Shown piece by piece: positions 23,601 to 34,974 of a stretch of DNA of 64,000 nt. The stretch comes from Symmetrospora coprosmae (taxonomy: Eukaryota > Basidiomycota > Cystobasidiomycetes > Symmetrosporaceae), in contig VUYT01000029.1 of the NCBI GenBank assembly GCA_008802785.1, positions 62,001 through 126,000 of the forward strand, in the 5' to 3' direction. Position numbers and translations under genes: made by a program. Every line of letters begins with the position of its first letter. The stretch's first letter is position 1. The notes under the pieces are model-generated. The model was not told where the DNA came from and made no database searches. It saw only the letters and a program-made list of their open reading frames with translations.

Positions 23601-24217
23601 GTAGTAGTGCTGCATGATGTCGGGGATGCTGGGGTTCACAAGAACACATACATTGTCAGCGGTGTAGTCGTCCATCAGAGTCATTGCGCTGCGAATGGCA
23701 CTCACACCGAAAGAACGGTCAGGGGCATCACACCGGAAGTCCCAATCAATGGCGGGGAGCAGACGCCGGCCAGTGGATCTCGCTCGAGACAGAGGAGGAC
23801 GTCCGAGAACATCTGGGATGACGGGTGCGGGGCGTGACGGGACGGGACGGGGAGAGCGAGCAAGTCGCAGAGTGGCGCGCACCGGCATGAGCTGCTGCTG
23901 GCCCGACGACAACAACGTGTGTACGGCACTGCTCTCACCTTTAGGAAGAGATCGCTTGGCCTGTAGGGGAACTTTCCACACTGTTCTGCCCTGTCGAGGT
24001 CCTCCTTGGTCGGGTCCCCTCTGCCGTGGTAGAGGTCGTGCTTGATTGTGAAGCGGTTGACGAGCCGCTTGAGGACGAAGGGTTTCGGATAGAGCGTCTC
24101 GCATATCGAGTGTATGCTTGCGTTTGCGTTTGCCTTTGCGAGTGCGGATGCAATGGTCTCCTTTGAGGTGCACAGCGCGACAACGTCGTCGCTCACCCCG
24201 GTCGGGTAGATTGCCAT
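20609..24217 (-). CDS. Phospholipase D superfamily protein with two HKD motifs and a long disordered insert
   Basis: Five exons: 23939-24217, 23706-23812, 21818-23628, 21409-21727, 20609-21308, giving 1071 residues in phase. Both catalytic HxKxxxxD motifs are present: HAKFLIID at about 239-246 and HVKFMQID at about 931-938, each followed by Asn (INSNN; GNGNQD). This is the arrangement of cardiolipin-synthase-like and related phosphatidyl-transferring PLD enzymes. The halves are separated by some 400 residues of Ser/Pro/Thr/Gln-rich, apparently disordered sequence (about 330-740). No PX/PH domain is seen, so this is not the Spo14 type; no clear membrane segment was seen. The intron at 21728-21817 is 90 nt and stop-free. 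Substrate is unknown; hydrolysis or transfer of phospholipid head groups is the family expectation. Confidence 0.85.
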
Positions 24218-24816
24218 TCTCGCGAGTTGTTAGGTGGATGAGATGTGATGCGACGAGGTGAGATGAGATGAGATGAGGCGCTCCTGTGCGCCGTCTGCTG
24301 GACACAGTATGCAATCCCTTGGATGACGTCTGAGCTGTGCTGTCAGACGGCACCCGACCCGGGCAGGGCGGCCAAGGTGAACCACAAAGGGACGGACTGC
24401 TAGCGTCCTCGTCCTCGTCCTCGTCCTCGCCCTCCTCGTCCTGCTGCTGCTGCTGCTGCTGTTACTGCTCCCCGTCCTGTGCGCGTCCCTCCCTTTCCTG
24501 CTATGCTGTCCCCGTTGCTGCACTCACTCTGAGCGGAGAAGAGGAGGGAGGCGGGTGACGGATGGATGATGGCATGGACAATCCTCGTTTCATTGCAAAG
24601 AGAGACACAGACACACAGACAGGCATATCCGCATCCAGTTTCTAATCGTAGCGAAGCGCAGCGCAGCCTCGTCACTCTGCCTCCCGCTCGAGTCCTCCTC
24701 GTCCTCCCGCCGCACGCCATTGACCGCCAAGGGAATGCACACGTCGAGCGTCCTACACCACACCATCTCGACGCACTTGCCCTGCGCAGGAGGCGCTCCT
24801 CATTCTACTCCCCGCC
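24218..24816. other. Intergenic region with simple repeats
   Basis: About 600 bases between SAR1 (stop) and the phospholipase-D-family gene (start). It holds GAGAT repeats at about 24258-24277, a CGTCCT tract at about 24404-24440 and a CTG tract at about 24440-24462. No supported gene. Confidence 0.6.
24404..24462. repeat. (CCTCGT)n and (CTG)n simple repeats
   Basis: Adjacent low-complexity tracts: five or so imperfect TCGTCC units followed by seven CTG units, in the upstream region of the phospholipase-D-family gene. Confidence 0.9.
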
Positions 24817-26156
24817 CTAGATGTACTGTGCGAGCCATCGGAAGCCTGCAACGAAGAAGGGACCCGATGTAGTCAGCCTCTCTGCCTTCAGGCACCATTC
24901 TCCAGAAGCCACGCCATCCATGCATGCACGCACCCTCCCCGTAGCCCTGCCTCGCAACGACAGAGCACATAAAGACCTCAATCGGACGAATGTTGTCGAG
25001 CGGCACCTTGCCCTTGCCCGTCGTCTGGTACATGCCCAGCGCGTAGCGCAGGTCCTCCTCGCTCACGGCGCCCGCCGCATCAATCTTGTTGCCGAGAATC
25101 AGGAAAGGGACCTTGCTGAGCTCCTCAATCGAAAGGAGAGAGTCGAGCTCGGCTTTGCTCTCGCCGAACCGTTCCGGGTCCTTGCTGTCGACAAGAAAGA
25201 CAATCCCGTCCACTTCGGGAAAGTAGTCCTTCCACAGCCGGCGGGCTGAGAGGCGTGCGCGGCGCGAGCGAGGCAGAGCAGAGCAGAGGGGGATAGAAAT
25301 TCAAGGTAGAGAGCAGATACGCAGACAGAGTTAGCACATTCGCTGCCATTCTTCCGTCACTTCACGCCCAAATCCACCCACCCTGCTGGTGTCCGCCGAG
25401 ATCGTACGTCGTGAACTTTACGTTTCCAATGGCCAGTTCCTCCGAGGCTGTATGGGTGAGCGTAATAGGCTACTGTCAGAAGCTGGTACAGCATTCACAA
25501 CGCATGCATCCCAATTGCCCCCCTGGTGAGCAGCCACTCACTTGGGTGCAACGTAGGCTGCAGGACTGCGAGCCGGTCGTTCTTGAGCATGTGCAGAAGG
25601 GTCTGCATAGAAGAGGGATAGTCGGTCGGGGAGCATAATCGACGATGCGTATCGAGGACCGTGCAGACGCGGGCAGTGACAGCGGCAAGGGCAGGAACAC
25701 GTTGAACCAAGGACGTCAACCGTGCCGTTCCTGGACGCCCCAAGCTGCAGGCAGAAGGGGGAGCCGCAGCACGGCAAGATCAGGGCACCCACCGTCTTTC
25801 CTGCATTGTCGAGACCGAGGAACAGAATCTTGGCGTTCTTGTTGACTGTGGATGGCAGTGCGACGACGGGGCATTGCGAGAGGATGCACGTCCCAAGTCG
25901 TGTCGATACGCGGACGAGCATTGCCGCGGCAGGCAGACGAGACGGCAACACCGGGAACAACGAGAGCGCAGGCATCAGCACCCCAGTTGCGCATACACGC
26001 ACCTGCATCACCGCGTCCCAGCCAGCCGGCCAGCCAGCCAGGCCCTGTGGACTGCTGAGACGCTGGGATGCGATCCCCCTCCCACCACGCACCGAGCCCG
26101 AGGTTGGCGAGCGTCTCGTAGACCCAGTTCCAGATGCCGCTGAAGAAGGAGCTCAT
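24817..26156 (-). CDS. SAR1: Small GTPase Sar1 (COPII coat assembly)
   Basis: Six exons: 26093-26156, 25793-25845, 25542-25602, 25382-25447, 24934-25245, 24817-24845, giving 194 residues in phase. Sar1-GTP inserts its N-terminal helix into the ER membrane and recruits Sec23/24 to start COPII budding. The amphipathic helix ([20 protein letters not shown]) is intact. G1 is GLDNAGKT (residues 32-39), the switch II region is DLGGHQQARRLW, G4 is NKID, and the terminus is FRWLAQYI as in the family. Its coding length is 585 nt spread over 1340 bases; intron 1 (25846-26092) and intron 2 (25603-25792) are unusually long for this window. Assignment is certain. Confidence 0.97.
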
Positions 26157-26414
26157 TGCAGAGGAGTATGCTGACCGTTGCTGTGAATGGACGATCTTGC
26201 TAAGGCTTGGGTTGTTGGCTGGCGAAGTGCTGGCAGGGCAGGGCAGGGCAGGGGCAAAGGGGCAGCAGAGCGGGCAGAGGCTGGGGCCTGGCAATGGAAA
26301 AGGCCCTTCAAACACGACAGAGTCGACACTGCAACGCATCAGACTGCTTGCACAGTGTACTGTGACAGTGGCTTCTCCTGCTAGTGTTTACAGGACAGAC
26401 GGAACGAGCGGATC

Positions 26415-28329
26415 TCATGGGGCATCCCCGTCGACAGCCCTCACCGACACGCTCGACTCGGACACATACCCATACGCTTTCTTGGGCAGATGCCGCACAG
26501 CGACCACATTGCCCAGCGCCACAAGCAGGAGCACAAGCCAGGCAAGCTGGCCCTTGAGGACGCGGTGCTCGACTCCGAATGCAAAGATGCCTGGGCGCGG
26601 GCGTGCGTCATGGGAAACAGCGTCAGTCGAAGAACATCAGCGACTATCGATCCAGACCGCGTTCTCGCAGTCCACGACTTACTTGTGATCAGGGCTGGAG
26701 CGAAGGCCCGAGTTGCGGCCATCCCGGAGAGGCCGATCTGCAAAGAGCTCAGGCCCGGATGTTAGCACCGACCTTCCGACACTCCCTGCGGAGTCAGATG
26801 TACGCACCCCGTTGAGCGTACCCAAAGCAGAAGGCGAGGGCGAGATGTCGTTGATGCAGAGCTGCACGCTCGTGAACGACATCGAGATGGCGCTCGAGAG
26901 CAAGGCCACTCCGAAGGAGGTGGTCCAGAAAGTGGCATAGGACAATCCCGCACGGAGTGCAAGATTCATGCCTGCGTACAGGCAGAAGCAGGCGCACCAG
27001 AGCACAGACGCGATCCGGAGGATGCCGCGCGACCCGATCCGTTTGTGCAGGGGAGGAAAGACGACCAAAGTCCAGAATGCCTGGCCGGCGCCTCCGCATG
27101 CGAGCAGATATGAGATCTGTGCAGGCGTGAGCGAATACCCGCCCAGCTCGATTGGGGTAAATTGGAAAACGGGAGCCAGAGCCGTGTATGCAAAGGCGAT
27201 GAGGAACGTATAGAGATAGATGACTAGGACTGGCTTTACGCCCGGGCTTGCCAGAATTTCGCGGGCAGTCGGAGCCGGCTCTTTGCCAGCCCCATCCTTG
27301 CCCTCGTTTTGTTGGAGCGTCTGTGCGGACGACAAACAATCAGCCCATGCCGAGTGTCAGACAAACTGTAAACAGCAACGACTTGCCTCTTTGAGGAAGA
27401 AAAGATTCAGTACGCCAGCGATAAAGGCTAGGCTGCCAGTGACCAGGCACGGGAGGAGATACGGATAATCGATGAACGGCTGGAAGTGCTTAAAGACACT
27501 AAACTGCTCCGCCGGCTTGGAAAGAGCGCCTCCCATAAGCGGCGCCAGAAAGATCGCGAGGTTGCCACCAAACGCAAAGAGCGAGAAGGCTCTTGCTTGT
27601 GTTTTGCTGGTGCTGATCTCGCTGAGCATGGTCCGGATCGTCACGGTCGATCCGCCGAAGAAGCCGGAGAGGCAGCGGAACAGCATCATCTGGTAGACCG
27701 AGCTGCTGAGACCGAACAGGACTGACGTGAAAGCCATGCCGAAGAGGCTCATCACTAGGATAGGCTTGCGGCCGCGCTAGACCCCACGAATCGATTGCGT
27801 CAGCCTTTCGTCTTTTAGGCAGGCAGAGACTGACGCAGCGGTAGCAGAATACGTGATGGGCTGCGCACTCACTGTATCGCTGTATCTCCCCCATATTGGC
27901 ATGATGACAAATTGCACGAGCGAAAAGAGCGATTCGATAAGGCCTGTGTACCACCCGCATCTACTCCTCGGAATGCCGGTTTCGTGGACGAATTCATTGA
28001 CATATCTGCGGCCGCACGAGAGACACACGAGTTCAGCAAGTTGGCTTATGCGAAGACACGTCGACTTTTGGGTGCACTCCTCACGGAAAGATGGAGAAGA
28101 ACGCGACGGGTTCCGTCAGGCGTGCAAAGCACAGGAGGAAGAGCTGCAATTTCGGAAGAGGTCTATCTGCCGGGTCGATCGAAGCAGCGCCGCTGGAGCC
28201 TGCCAGAAGCGGCGTTCGTTCGGTGCTTGCTTGTCCAGCACTGGGAACATGTCCAGCGTCCGATCCTTCGGCGGAACGGTCTCTTTCGGCGGAGCGCTGG
28301 CCGGGCGCCGAGCGTGATGCATTCGCCAT
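26415..28329 (-). CDS. Major facilitator superfamily transporter, copy 1
   Basis: Six exons: 28085-28329, 27873-28005, 27387-27776, 26808-27320, 26683-26737, 26415-26590, giving 503 residues. About twelve membrane segments are expected. The first helix region reads FLLCFARLTEPVAFFSIF, then GWYTGLIESLFSLVQFVIMP, and the A-like motif GRYSDTRGRKPIL lies in loop 2-3, split by an intron. This sequence style resembles the ZIFL/drug:H+ antiporter group of fungi. The intron after FLKE (27321-27386) begins GCAAGT, a GC-AG intron. It lies next to a close paralogue on the same strand (28583-30375). Substrate cannot be read from sequence. The start at 28329 is preferred because the adjacent paralogue begins at a comparable distance before the ERTPLL motif. 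Confidence 0.87.
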
Positions 28330-28582
28330 GTCCTGGGTGCTCTTCTTGACGCTCGATGCGTTCCGACTCGAGAGAACGTTAGTTGGTGAGATTTCGAGAT
28401 GTGCTTTATCGGGACCATGTGGTCGCCGACGGAGACGCGTGCGCGTGCAAGGAAGTCGCCGACGCCACCAAGGGCAGGGCCGAGGTCGACCAGAACTTAC
28501 ATGGAGCCCAACTAATGAGCCGCAACTGCCTAAATGATACAAGCATAGGAACAGCGCCATTGAGAACGTCGCCAGACCCGGG

Positions 28583-30375
28583 CTAAGATCCCTGCTCCTC
28601 ATCCGTCGCCGGTCCCCTGCTGCTCAAAGCCACCGGGAGACCATAGGCCTTCTTGGGCAGGTAGCGCACCACGACTACATAACCCAAAGCTGCAATGAAC
28701 ATCACGAGCCAGCCCAGCTGCCCGTATAGCACATGATGCTGCACACCCAACGCAAAAATACCTGAGCCATTCGGGTACGTTAGTCCGACTGTACGGCTAT
28801 CACACGTCCAGGCGCTGAATACTTACCGTTGATCGACACAGGAGCGAATGACCGCACAGCTGAGATGCCAGACATTGCGATCTGCCATTCGACGGTCAGC
28901 GAGAGCGGCTGCACAGGCAGACTGGTCGCCGGAGGCTCACCCCGTTCAGAGAACCGAGAGAAGCCGGCGATGGCGATATGTCGTTGATGCAGAGCTGCGT
29001 GCTGGCGAAGGACATGGAGACCGCGCTCGAGAGCAGAGAGACGAGTAGAGCGACCGTCCAGAATGCAGCCTTGGGAAGGCCGGCCCGGAGAGCCAGATTC
29101 AAGCCTGAGTAGACGAAGATGCAAACGCACCAGAGCGTCGCCGAGAATCGTAGGATGCCACGGGAGCCGATGCGGCTATGCAGAGGCGGGAAGACGATAA
29201 GGGTGAAGAAGGCTTGGCCAGCGCCTCCGCATGCAAGAAGATACGATATCTCTGCCGGAGTGAGGCCATAGCCCCCAAGGGAGACGTCCGAAAAGGAAGC
29301 CACCGTGCTTAGGGAAGAATACGCGAATACGAGAAACGCTGTGTAGAGGTAGATGGACAGGACCGGTTTGACGCCCGGGCTTGCGAGAATGTCGCGGGTC
29401 GTTGGCGCAGACTTGGTGACCGCGCCTGTCTTTCCCCGATCCACATTCAGCGTCTGAGGAGGTGATAATGAATTTGTCAGTACGCTCATTGCGCTTGAAT
29501 ATGTGCAAGCCGACTGTCACTCCACTCGCCTCCTGGAGGAAGAGCATGCTGATGATGGCCGATACGAAAGCCAGACCGCCAGTGACCAGACAAGGGAGGA
29601 GGTAGGGGAACTTGATGAACAGCTGGAAGTGCTTGAACACTCCAAAGTGCTCGGCTGGCTTTGACAGAGCGCCGCCGAGCAGAGGGGCCAAGCAGATGGC
29701 AGCGTTGCCTGCGAAGCCGAAGAGCGAAAAGGCTCTCGCTTGCGTCTTGCTGGTGCTGATCTCGGCCAGCATGGTGCGGGTCGTGACGATGGATGCCCCG
29801 AAAGCGCCAGACAAGCAGCGGTACGCCATCATCTGATAAACAGAATTGCTCAGTCCAAAGAGGACCGAAGTGATGGACAGGCCGAAGAGACTGAGAATCA
29901 GGATCGGTTTTCGGCCTCGCTGCAAGCGCCAGGCATATTTCAGCAACTAGCCGCTGCTACAGAGGCGCTTCCATACTGCTAACCTGATACCCACGGTATC
30001 GCTGAAGCGGCCCCAGAACGGCATGACCGCGAATTGGACGAGCGAGAATAGGGACTCAATCAAGCCGGTGTACCAGCCACACTGCTCTCTCGGAATGCCA
30101 GTTTCGTAAACGAATTCGTTGACGTAGACGAAGATGGAGAAGAAGGCGACCGGCTCGGTGAGCCGTGCAAAGCAGAGGAGGAGGAGCTGGCCTGTCGGCA
30201 GAGGTCTATCCTCGGGGTGCTGTTTCGGCACGGATGTACCAAGGGCTGGCGCGTCTTCCAAGCTCGGCAGAAGGGGTGTACGTTCCGATACAGCATGCTC
30301 AGTCGCAGCAGAGGGCTCGACATTCATGTCCCTCGAATGCCCGACAGCGTTGTCTGTTTCTGCCCGCTGCGACAT
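28583..30375 (-). CDS. Major facilitator superfamily transporter, copy 2 (tandem paralogue)
   Basis: Five exons: 29995-30375, 29530-29919, 28941-29453, 28827-28881, 28583-28761, giving 505 residues. Protein and gene structure mirror copy 1: three internal exons are exactly the same length (390, 513 and 55 nt) and share intron phases, and both copies use a GC donor after the FLxE codon (here GCGAGT at 29529). Copy 2 lacks the intron that splits SIF-YVNEFV in copy 1. The loop 2-3 motif is GRFSDTRGRKPIL. Membrane helices and the C-terminal basic LPKKAYG motif are retained, so both copies look functional. It is divergent from the WD40 gene over a 227-base shared upstream region. Confidence 0.87.
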
Positions 30376-30602
30376 GATTCGGCTGAGGCTGTGCGCGTGT
30401 CCGAAAGAAGGAGCTGGGTGCAGCGCAGAAGACGGCGAGGACGAACGCTGATGTCGAGCTACACATCAGGGTCGATAGGAGGATGGGCGGAGTCAAACGC
30501 GGACATGGCATGCCGAGGGCGGAATGTCGAACTCGTTACGGCTTGCATCCTGTCTTCTACACGACTGCCAGAATAGCGAAGACGTGCAGACTACGCGCCG
30601 CG
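30376..30602. promoter_or_regulatory. Divergent promoter region (transporter copy 2 / WD40 gene)
   Basis: Only 227 bases separate the start codons of the minus-strand transporter and the plus-strand WD40 gene, so both promoters must lie here. No specific element was recognised. Confidence 0.5.
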
Positions 30603-32086
30603 ATGCAGGCGCCGAACGCGGATCATCTCTTTCGCTCGGATGCGGAGCTCGAAAAGGACGCGAAGCGGCAAGAGAAGGCCGTCCGGACGGCGCAGGCTGG
30701 AGATCCCATCACGCTTGGATCAAAACCGCTCGACCTCGTCATTCGCGGCTCTCGCGATGCGGCTGGCGCGACAATCTCGCATGCCTACATTGCTGAAAGC
30801 GGCTTCCAAGTGCGGAAGCTGAATCTCGAGGTGGGCCAGGCGCAAGCTGTGGGCCTGTTTCACGCGACATGCGCTGACGGCCCTTTGCTATAGACCAGCA
30901 AGACAACCGCGCTCTTCAAGGGCCACACTGGACCTGTCACTTCTCTGGCCTTCCACAATGCTGCCGGTGAATCGCAGAGCGAGATCATGTTCTCCGGAAG
31001 CTGGGACAAGTCTATCCGCGCGACTAAGACTTCGGTAGGTTGACCCGATCAAAAGCGTAGCAAGGCGCTCGATGCTGACCCTTCTCGCGCACTCCGTAGA
31101 GCAAGACACCGCTCTCTATCACTCCGAATGCGCATACAGACTTTGTCAAGTGCCTGCTCGTCGTGCCAGAGCTCAGATTGCTGCTCTCTGGCGGATCAGA
31201 CAAGGACGTCCGCGCCTGGGATCTGGAGGCTTTCAGCAGCGATACCGCATCAACGAAGCCTCTGGTCTGCCTTGCGTCCGCGAAAGGGCAACACACTCGT
31301 CCTATCGAAGTTCTAGCTAGCTTTCCGATTCTAGCGCACTCGAAGGACACGGATGAGAACTCGCCCACAGGCTCGATAGGCATCTGGTCAGCAGACAGCA
31401 TGGGACGTATCACGGTCTGGAAGCTAGATCGGGAGGCTCAGATGGTCAACTTCGTGCCGCAGCACACCTGGATAGCGCACGAGACTGCCATCTACGACAT
31501 CAAGCTTGTTGGCGAGTCGGAAGCTTGGACAGCGTCATCCGATCAACTGGCTACATGCTGGTCTTTCAATCCGACGGACGTCTCGATACCGCCGATAGCG
31601 ACGATACGGCTGCCACACCCATACTACGTGAAGTCGATACTACCGCTGGAAGGATTGGTGCCTGGTCCGGCCGAGCATTACGTCTTGACCGGGAGCACGG
31701 ACGAGCAGATCCGGGTCTGGGACACATCCGCACTCGATACTGCGCCAACCAAAGCAAAGAAGACGCACATGACCAGCGCCGCGGATGCGTCTGATCAGTA
31801 CAAGGACGGCAAGAAGCCGGCTGGTCTGGTTGCGGACCTCGAGGGCCACTTTCACGAGGTCAATCGCTTGGCGTTGTGGAGCGGACGAGTGCAGGACATA
31901 GACGAGAAGGACGAGCTGTACGTTATCAGCACTGGGCTCGATTGTACTCTGCGGAAGTGGAAGGTAGGGGAGCTGGTGGCCAAGGCCCCGAAGCGCGCGG
32001 CAGGCCTGAAGGAAGTGGAGGCATCGCCAGAGCCTGCATTGACGGAAGAAGAGGAGAGGGAGCTGGCAGAGCTCATGGAGGATTAG
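30603..32086 (+). CDS. WD40 repeat protein
   Basis: Three exons: 30603-30830, 30894-31034, 31100-32086, giving 451 residues in phase. A beta-propeller scaffold is indicated by several WD40-like blades: LFKGHTGPVTSLAFHN with FSGSWDKSIR, then HTDFVKCLLVVPELRLLLSG with GGSDKDVRAWDLE, GIWSADSMGRITVWKLD, TWIAHETAIYDIKLV, YVLTGSTDEQIRVWDT, and a last one ending TGLDCTLRKWKV. The first 45 residues are charged and helical. The tail is acidic (EEEERELAELMED). The family resembles uncharacterised fungal WD proteins; I do not assign an orthologue. Confidence 0.85.
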
Positions 32087-32287
32087 ACTATGATAGCTAA
32101 TACTCTTCGCTTCGGCTGAAACGAAGTGACGCCATGGCATTATATGTACGTTGCGAGCGGAGCATCGGCTATGTCTTCAATACTATGGCTTCTCTGCGAA
32201 CACAGCACGCCGCTGATGAGACAGCCGCGTCTTGATCACTTGCATGCGTCACTCTACCTCATTGCATGAGGGTTTAAGGGGCCCAGC

Positions 32288-34402
32288 TCAAGCCTCGACG
32301 GCAGCTCGGGCAGGGGCCATTGCAGCGACCTCGTGGAGGTAGGTACCGAGCAGTTTCGTTCCCTCGATGTAGTTATTGACATCCAACTTCTCCATCACGC
32401 TAGAATTGGAATATGCTCTTAGTCAATGTGGCAGTAGCACGAGCCGAGGGGCCGTGAGGCCCGTAAAGGCGCTACTCACCTGTGAGCGCCATCATCGCTG
32501 TAGAAAAGGGCAAATATCGTCAGCGGAAGCAGGATGTACACGTAAACAGCACAGATCACCTTCTGCCCAGAGGGAGAAGCACCACGTTCTTTCCCAGGAG
32601 ATCCTGGAAGGTCAGAGTGATGGGAATCGACCTGTTGAGAGAAACAGGTCAGCGGGAAGGCTCGACAGTCGCCCGGGGAGTTACGGACTCACCCTCCCTC
32701 CCTCGTAAGGTCCGGCTTCTTTCCATAGATGGTCTCGGTAGCCTTGGAAGCAGCCTCGTAGTTGTAGTGCTTCACGTCCGCAAGCCAGGGCTTGCCACCA
32801 TGGAGAGTCTCAATCTTAAGGGTGTTCTTGGACCCGAGCTTGGCAAACTCAGCCTCGAGATATGCTGTGCACAAGGCGGAAACAGCATCCGGAGTGAGAT
32901 TGGGCACGAGTCTTGCGGTAGGCAGGGCCTTGAGTCAGCCGGGAGCGCGTGAACCAGCCAAGACTACTGTAGAGTAGAACTGACCGGATTGAGTACTTGC
33001 CGGAAACCGATGCGGGGATAACAGTCTTGCTACCTGCAGCCGAGAAGGCACCCTCAATACCATGGATGGAGAGGCATGGGTTACGCATCCTGCCCATGAG
33101 AACGGTGGCCTTGTCATCCGAAAGCAAAGTCTTGGCGCCGACTGCGCTCTCGAGGTCCGAGATCTGGAAGTCCATCTTCTCGTAGCGAGCTTTCTCCTCG
33201 TCAGTGAGGGGCGCTGTGAGGTCGTTGACTCCCGGGACGAGGATCTCGCCGGTGGGCGAGACCAGCTTGCTGAAGAGGTGGAACAGATCCGTCATTGGCT
33301 CGTGGACCGTGCCTCCGAAGACACCCGAGTGGAGATCGGCTCCAGGTCCGCTGATGGTGACGTTCTGGTACATCAGGCCTCGAAGACCGTAAGTGAGAGC
33401 TGGGCTGGTCGTGGTAAGCCACTGCCGCGAGCAGAGGGAGTAGATCAGCCAAAGAATGCACATCACGACAAAATCACCACCACTTCGCTTACGTAGTTGT
33501 CTGAGATGCAGACGACGTCGACTCCAGAGAAGAAGGCGTCCTTCTCTCGCTCGACGAACTCGGCAAGACCGACAGAGCCGGACTCCTCCATGCCCTCGAA
33601 GCACATCTTGAGGTTAACCGGCAGCTCGGTACCGGTTGCCTGGTGAGCCTCGATGACGTGCAGCCAACCGAGAACGGGGCCCTTATCGTCGGTGCTGCCG
33701 CGACCATAGAGACGGCCGGACTTGAGATCATGCGTAAGATCGAATGGCGGAACGCTCCATCCGTCTTCAACCTGTGCCAGCAAAGAATCAGTACGTGCAG
33801 GACTGCAGCAATCACTGCCTTCTAGCTTACCAAAGCAGGCTGGCTGAAACAGGCAGTGCGGCGGAAGCCAGCTAGTCAGCCGCGCCTGCCCCGTCTCAGG
33901 AGCAGAGCAGAGTACTCACACGTCGTAGTGTCCATAGAGGAGCACGGTAGGGCGTGTAGGGTCATTGCCCAAGGTGCCACAGACCGCCGGAGGTAGGTCC
34001 AATTCCTGGCCAGCCATTGTCTGCTTGCCGAGGGGGTGAAGGGTGGTCCTAGTAACAGCGCCGCGAACGTCAGCCTCGCTCTCGGAGCCCATGCAGCTGG
34101 TGACCCACTCAATGCCCAGGTTTGTCATGGTCGTGTAAAGCCACTGGCCCATCTCGAAAACCTGCGGGCGGTAGGCAGCATCTCCGCTGACAGATGGGAT
34201 GCGGACCGTCTCTGCAAGGCGCTATAGATTGTCGCAAGCACCGGTGTCAGTATGTATTGGCTCTGGTGTCCAGGAACCTTCTGCGCTTCCAAAGCTGCCA
34301 ATGAGACGCGCGCTGATGGGAACGCACGTCAATGAGAAGTTGCTGGTTGTCATCGATCCACTTGGTCCATCCAGAGTTTGCGGTCGTAGTGGTAGCTGCC
34401 AT
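32288..34402 (-). CDS. DUG1: Cys-Gly metallodipeptidase (M20 family, CNDP type)
   Basis: Nine exons: 34328-34402, 33920-34221, 33831-33843, 33493-33771, 32985-33421, 32693-32911, 32560-32631, 32480-32497, 32288-32399, giving 508 residues in phase. Dug1 cleaves Cys-Gly in the cytosolic glutathione degradation route. Zinc ligands are visible in YGHYDVQPA (H123, D125), GRGSTDDKG (D158) and the general-base/ligand pair EGMEESG (E192, E193). The motif LPLGRSDDGAHS carries a late ligand region. Exon 3 is only 13 nt (C CAG CCT GCT TTG) and is needed to restore the family motif DVQPAL. Exon 8 is 18 nt and encodes SDDGAHS with its neighbours. Length is slightly above the usual 475-485. Assignment is firm. 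Confidence 0.93.
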
Positions 34403-34974
34403 GTTCCGTGCTTTCTTCTTTCTGTCTCTGTGAGTGCTTCTTCTTCTTCTTCCAAGTGATGGTCTAGTTAGTTAGAAGTAAAGAGGCAAAGTAGGGCGAT
34501 CGGTGAGCCGTCCGACCAGGAACACGTGCGAAAACGCAACATGCAGGCGCATCAAGCCCGAGAAGCGCGAGATGGCCGCGAGATGCAGCGAGATGCAGCG
34601 AGATGCGAGTGCCTGAGAGTTTGGGAACACTACCAATGCAGCGTGCGCGCTGTAGAGCCCTTGGCCCTGGATATGCAGCCTGAAGAGTTCAGCAAGACCC
34701 TGTCTTTCCCCACTCCAAACCGTGGCAAAGAGGCCCATGGGCAAAGAGGCGACGGTCCAGATATATGGCACGGCTGCTCAATGTACATCGCTATCGAACA
34801 CTGATTGCTGGTAACGTTAGCAGTCTACTGTACAGCACCATTCAGGCGGGAAGAGATAAGAGCGGGTTTCCCGCCCTTTTTCACTGGTGCCGTGGGTTTA
34901 CGACACTGGGTCAAATTGAGAGGCCACGGGGCTAACCGTGCCATTGCAAGATGACCGCTGAGATGATGCTGGAT
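34403..34974. other. Intergenic region between DUG1 start and the orphan gene stop
   Basis: About 570 bases. It contains a 10-base tandem (CGAGATGCA-like, about three copies, 34577-34607) and a CTTCTTCTTCTTC tract at 34437-34452 just upstream of DUG1. No supported gene. Confidence 0.55.

Noticed and set aside
22812-23837. 341-codon plus-strand frame opposite the phospholipase-D-family gene
   Set aside because: Antisense of a clearly conserved catalytic domain; mirror-image codon bias produces long open frames in GC-rich DNA.
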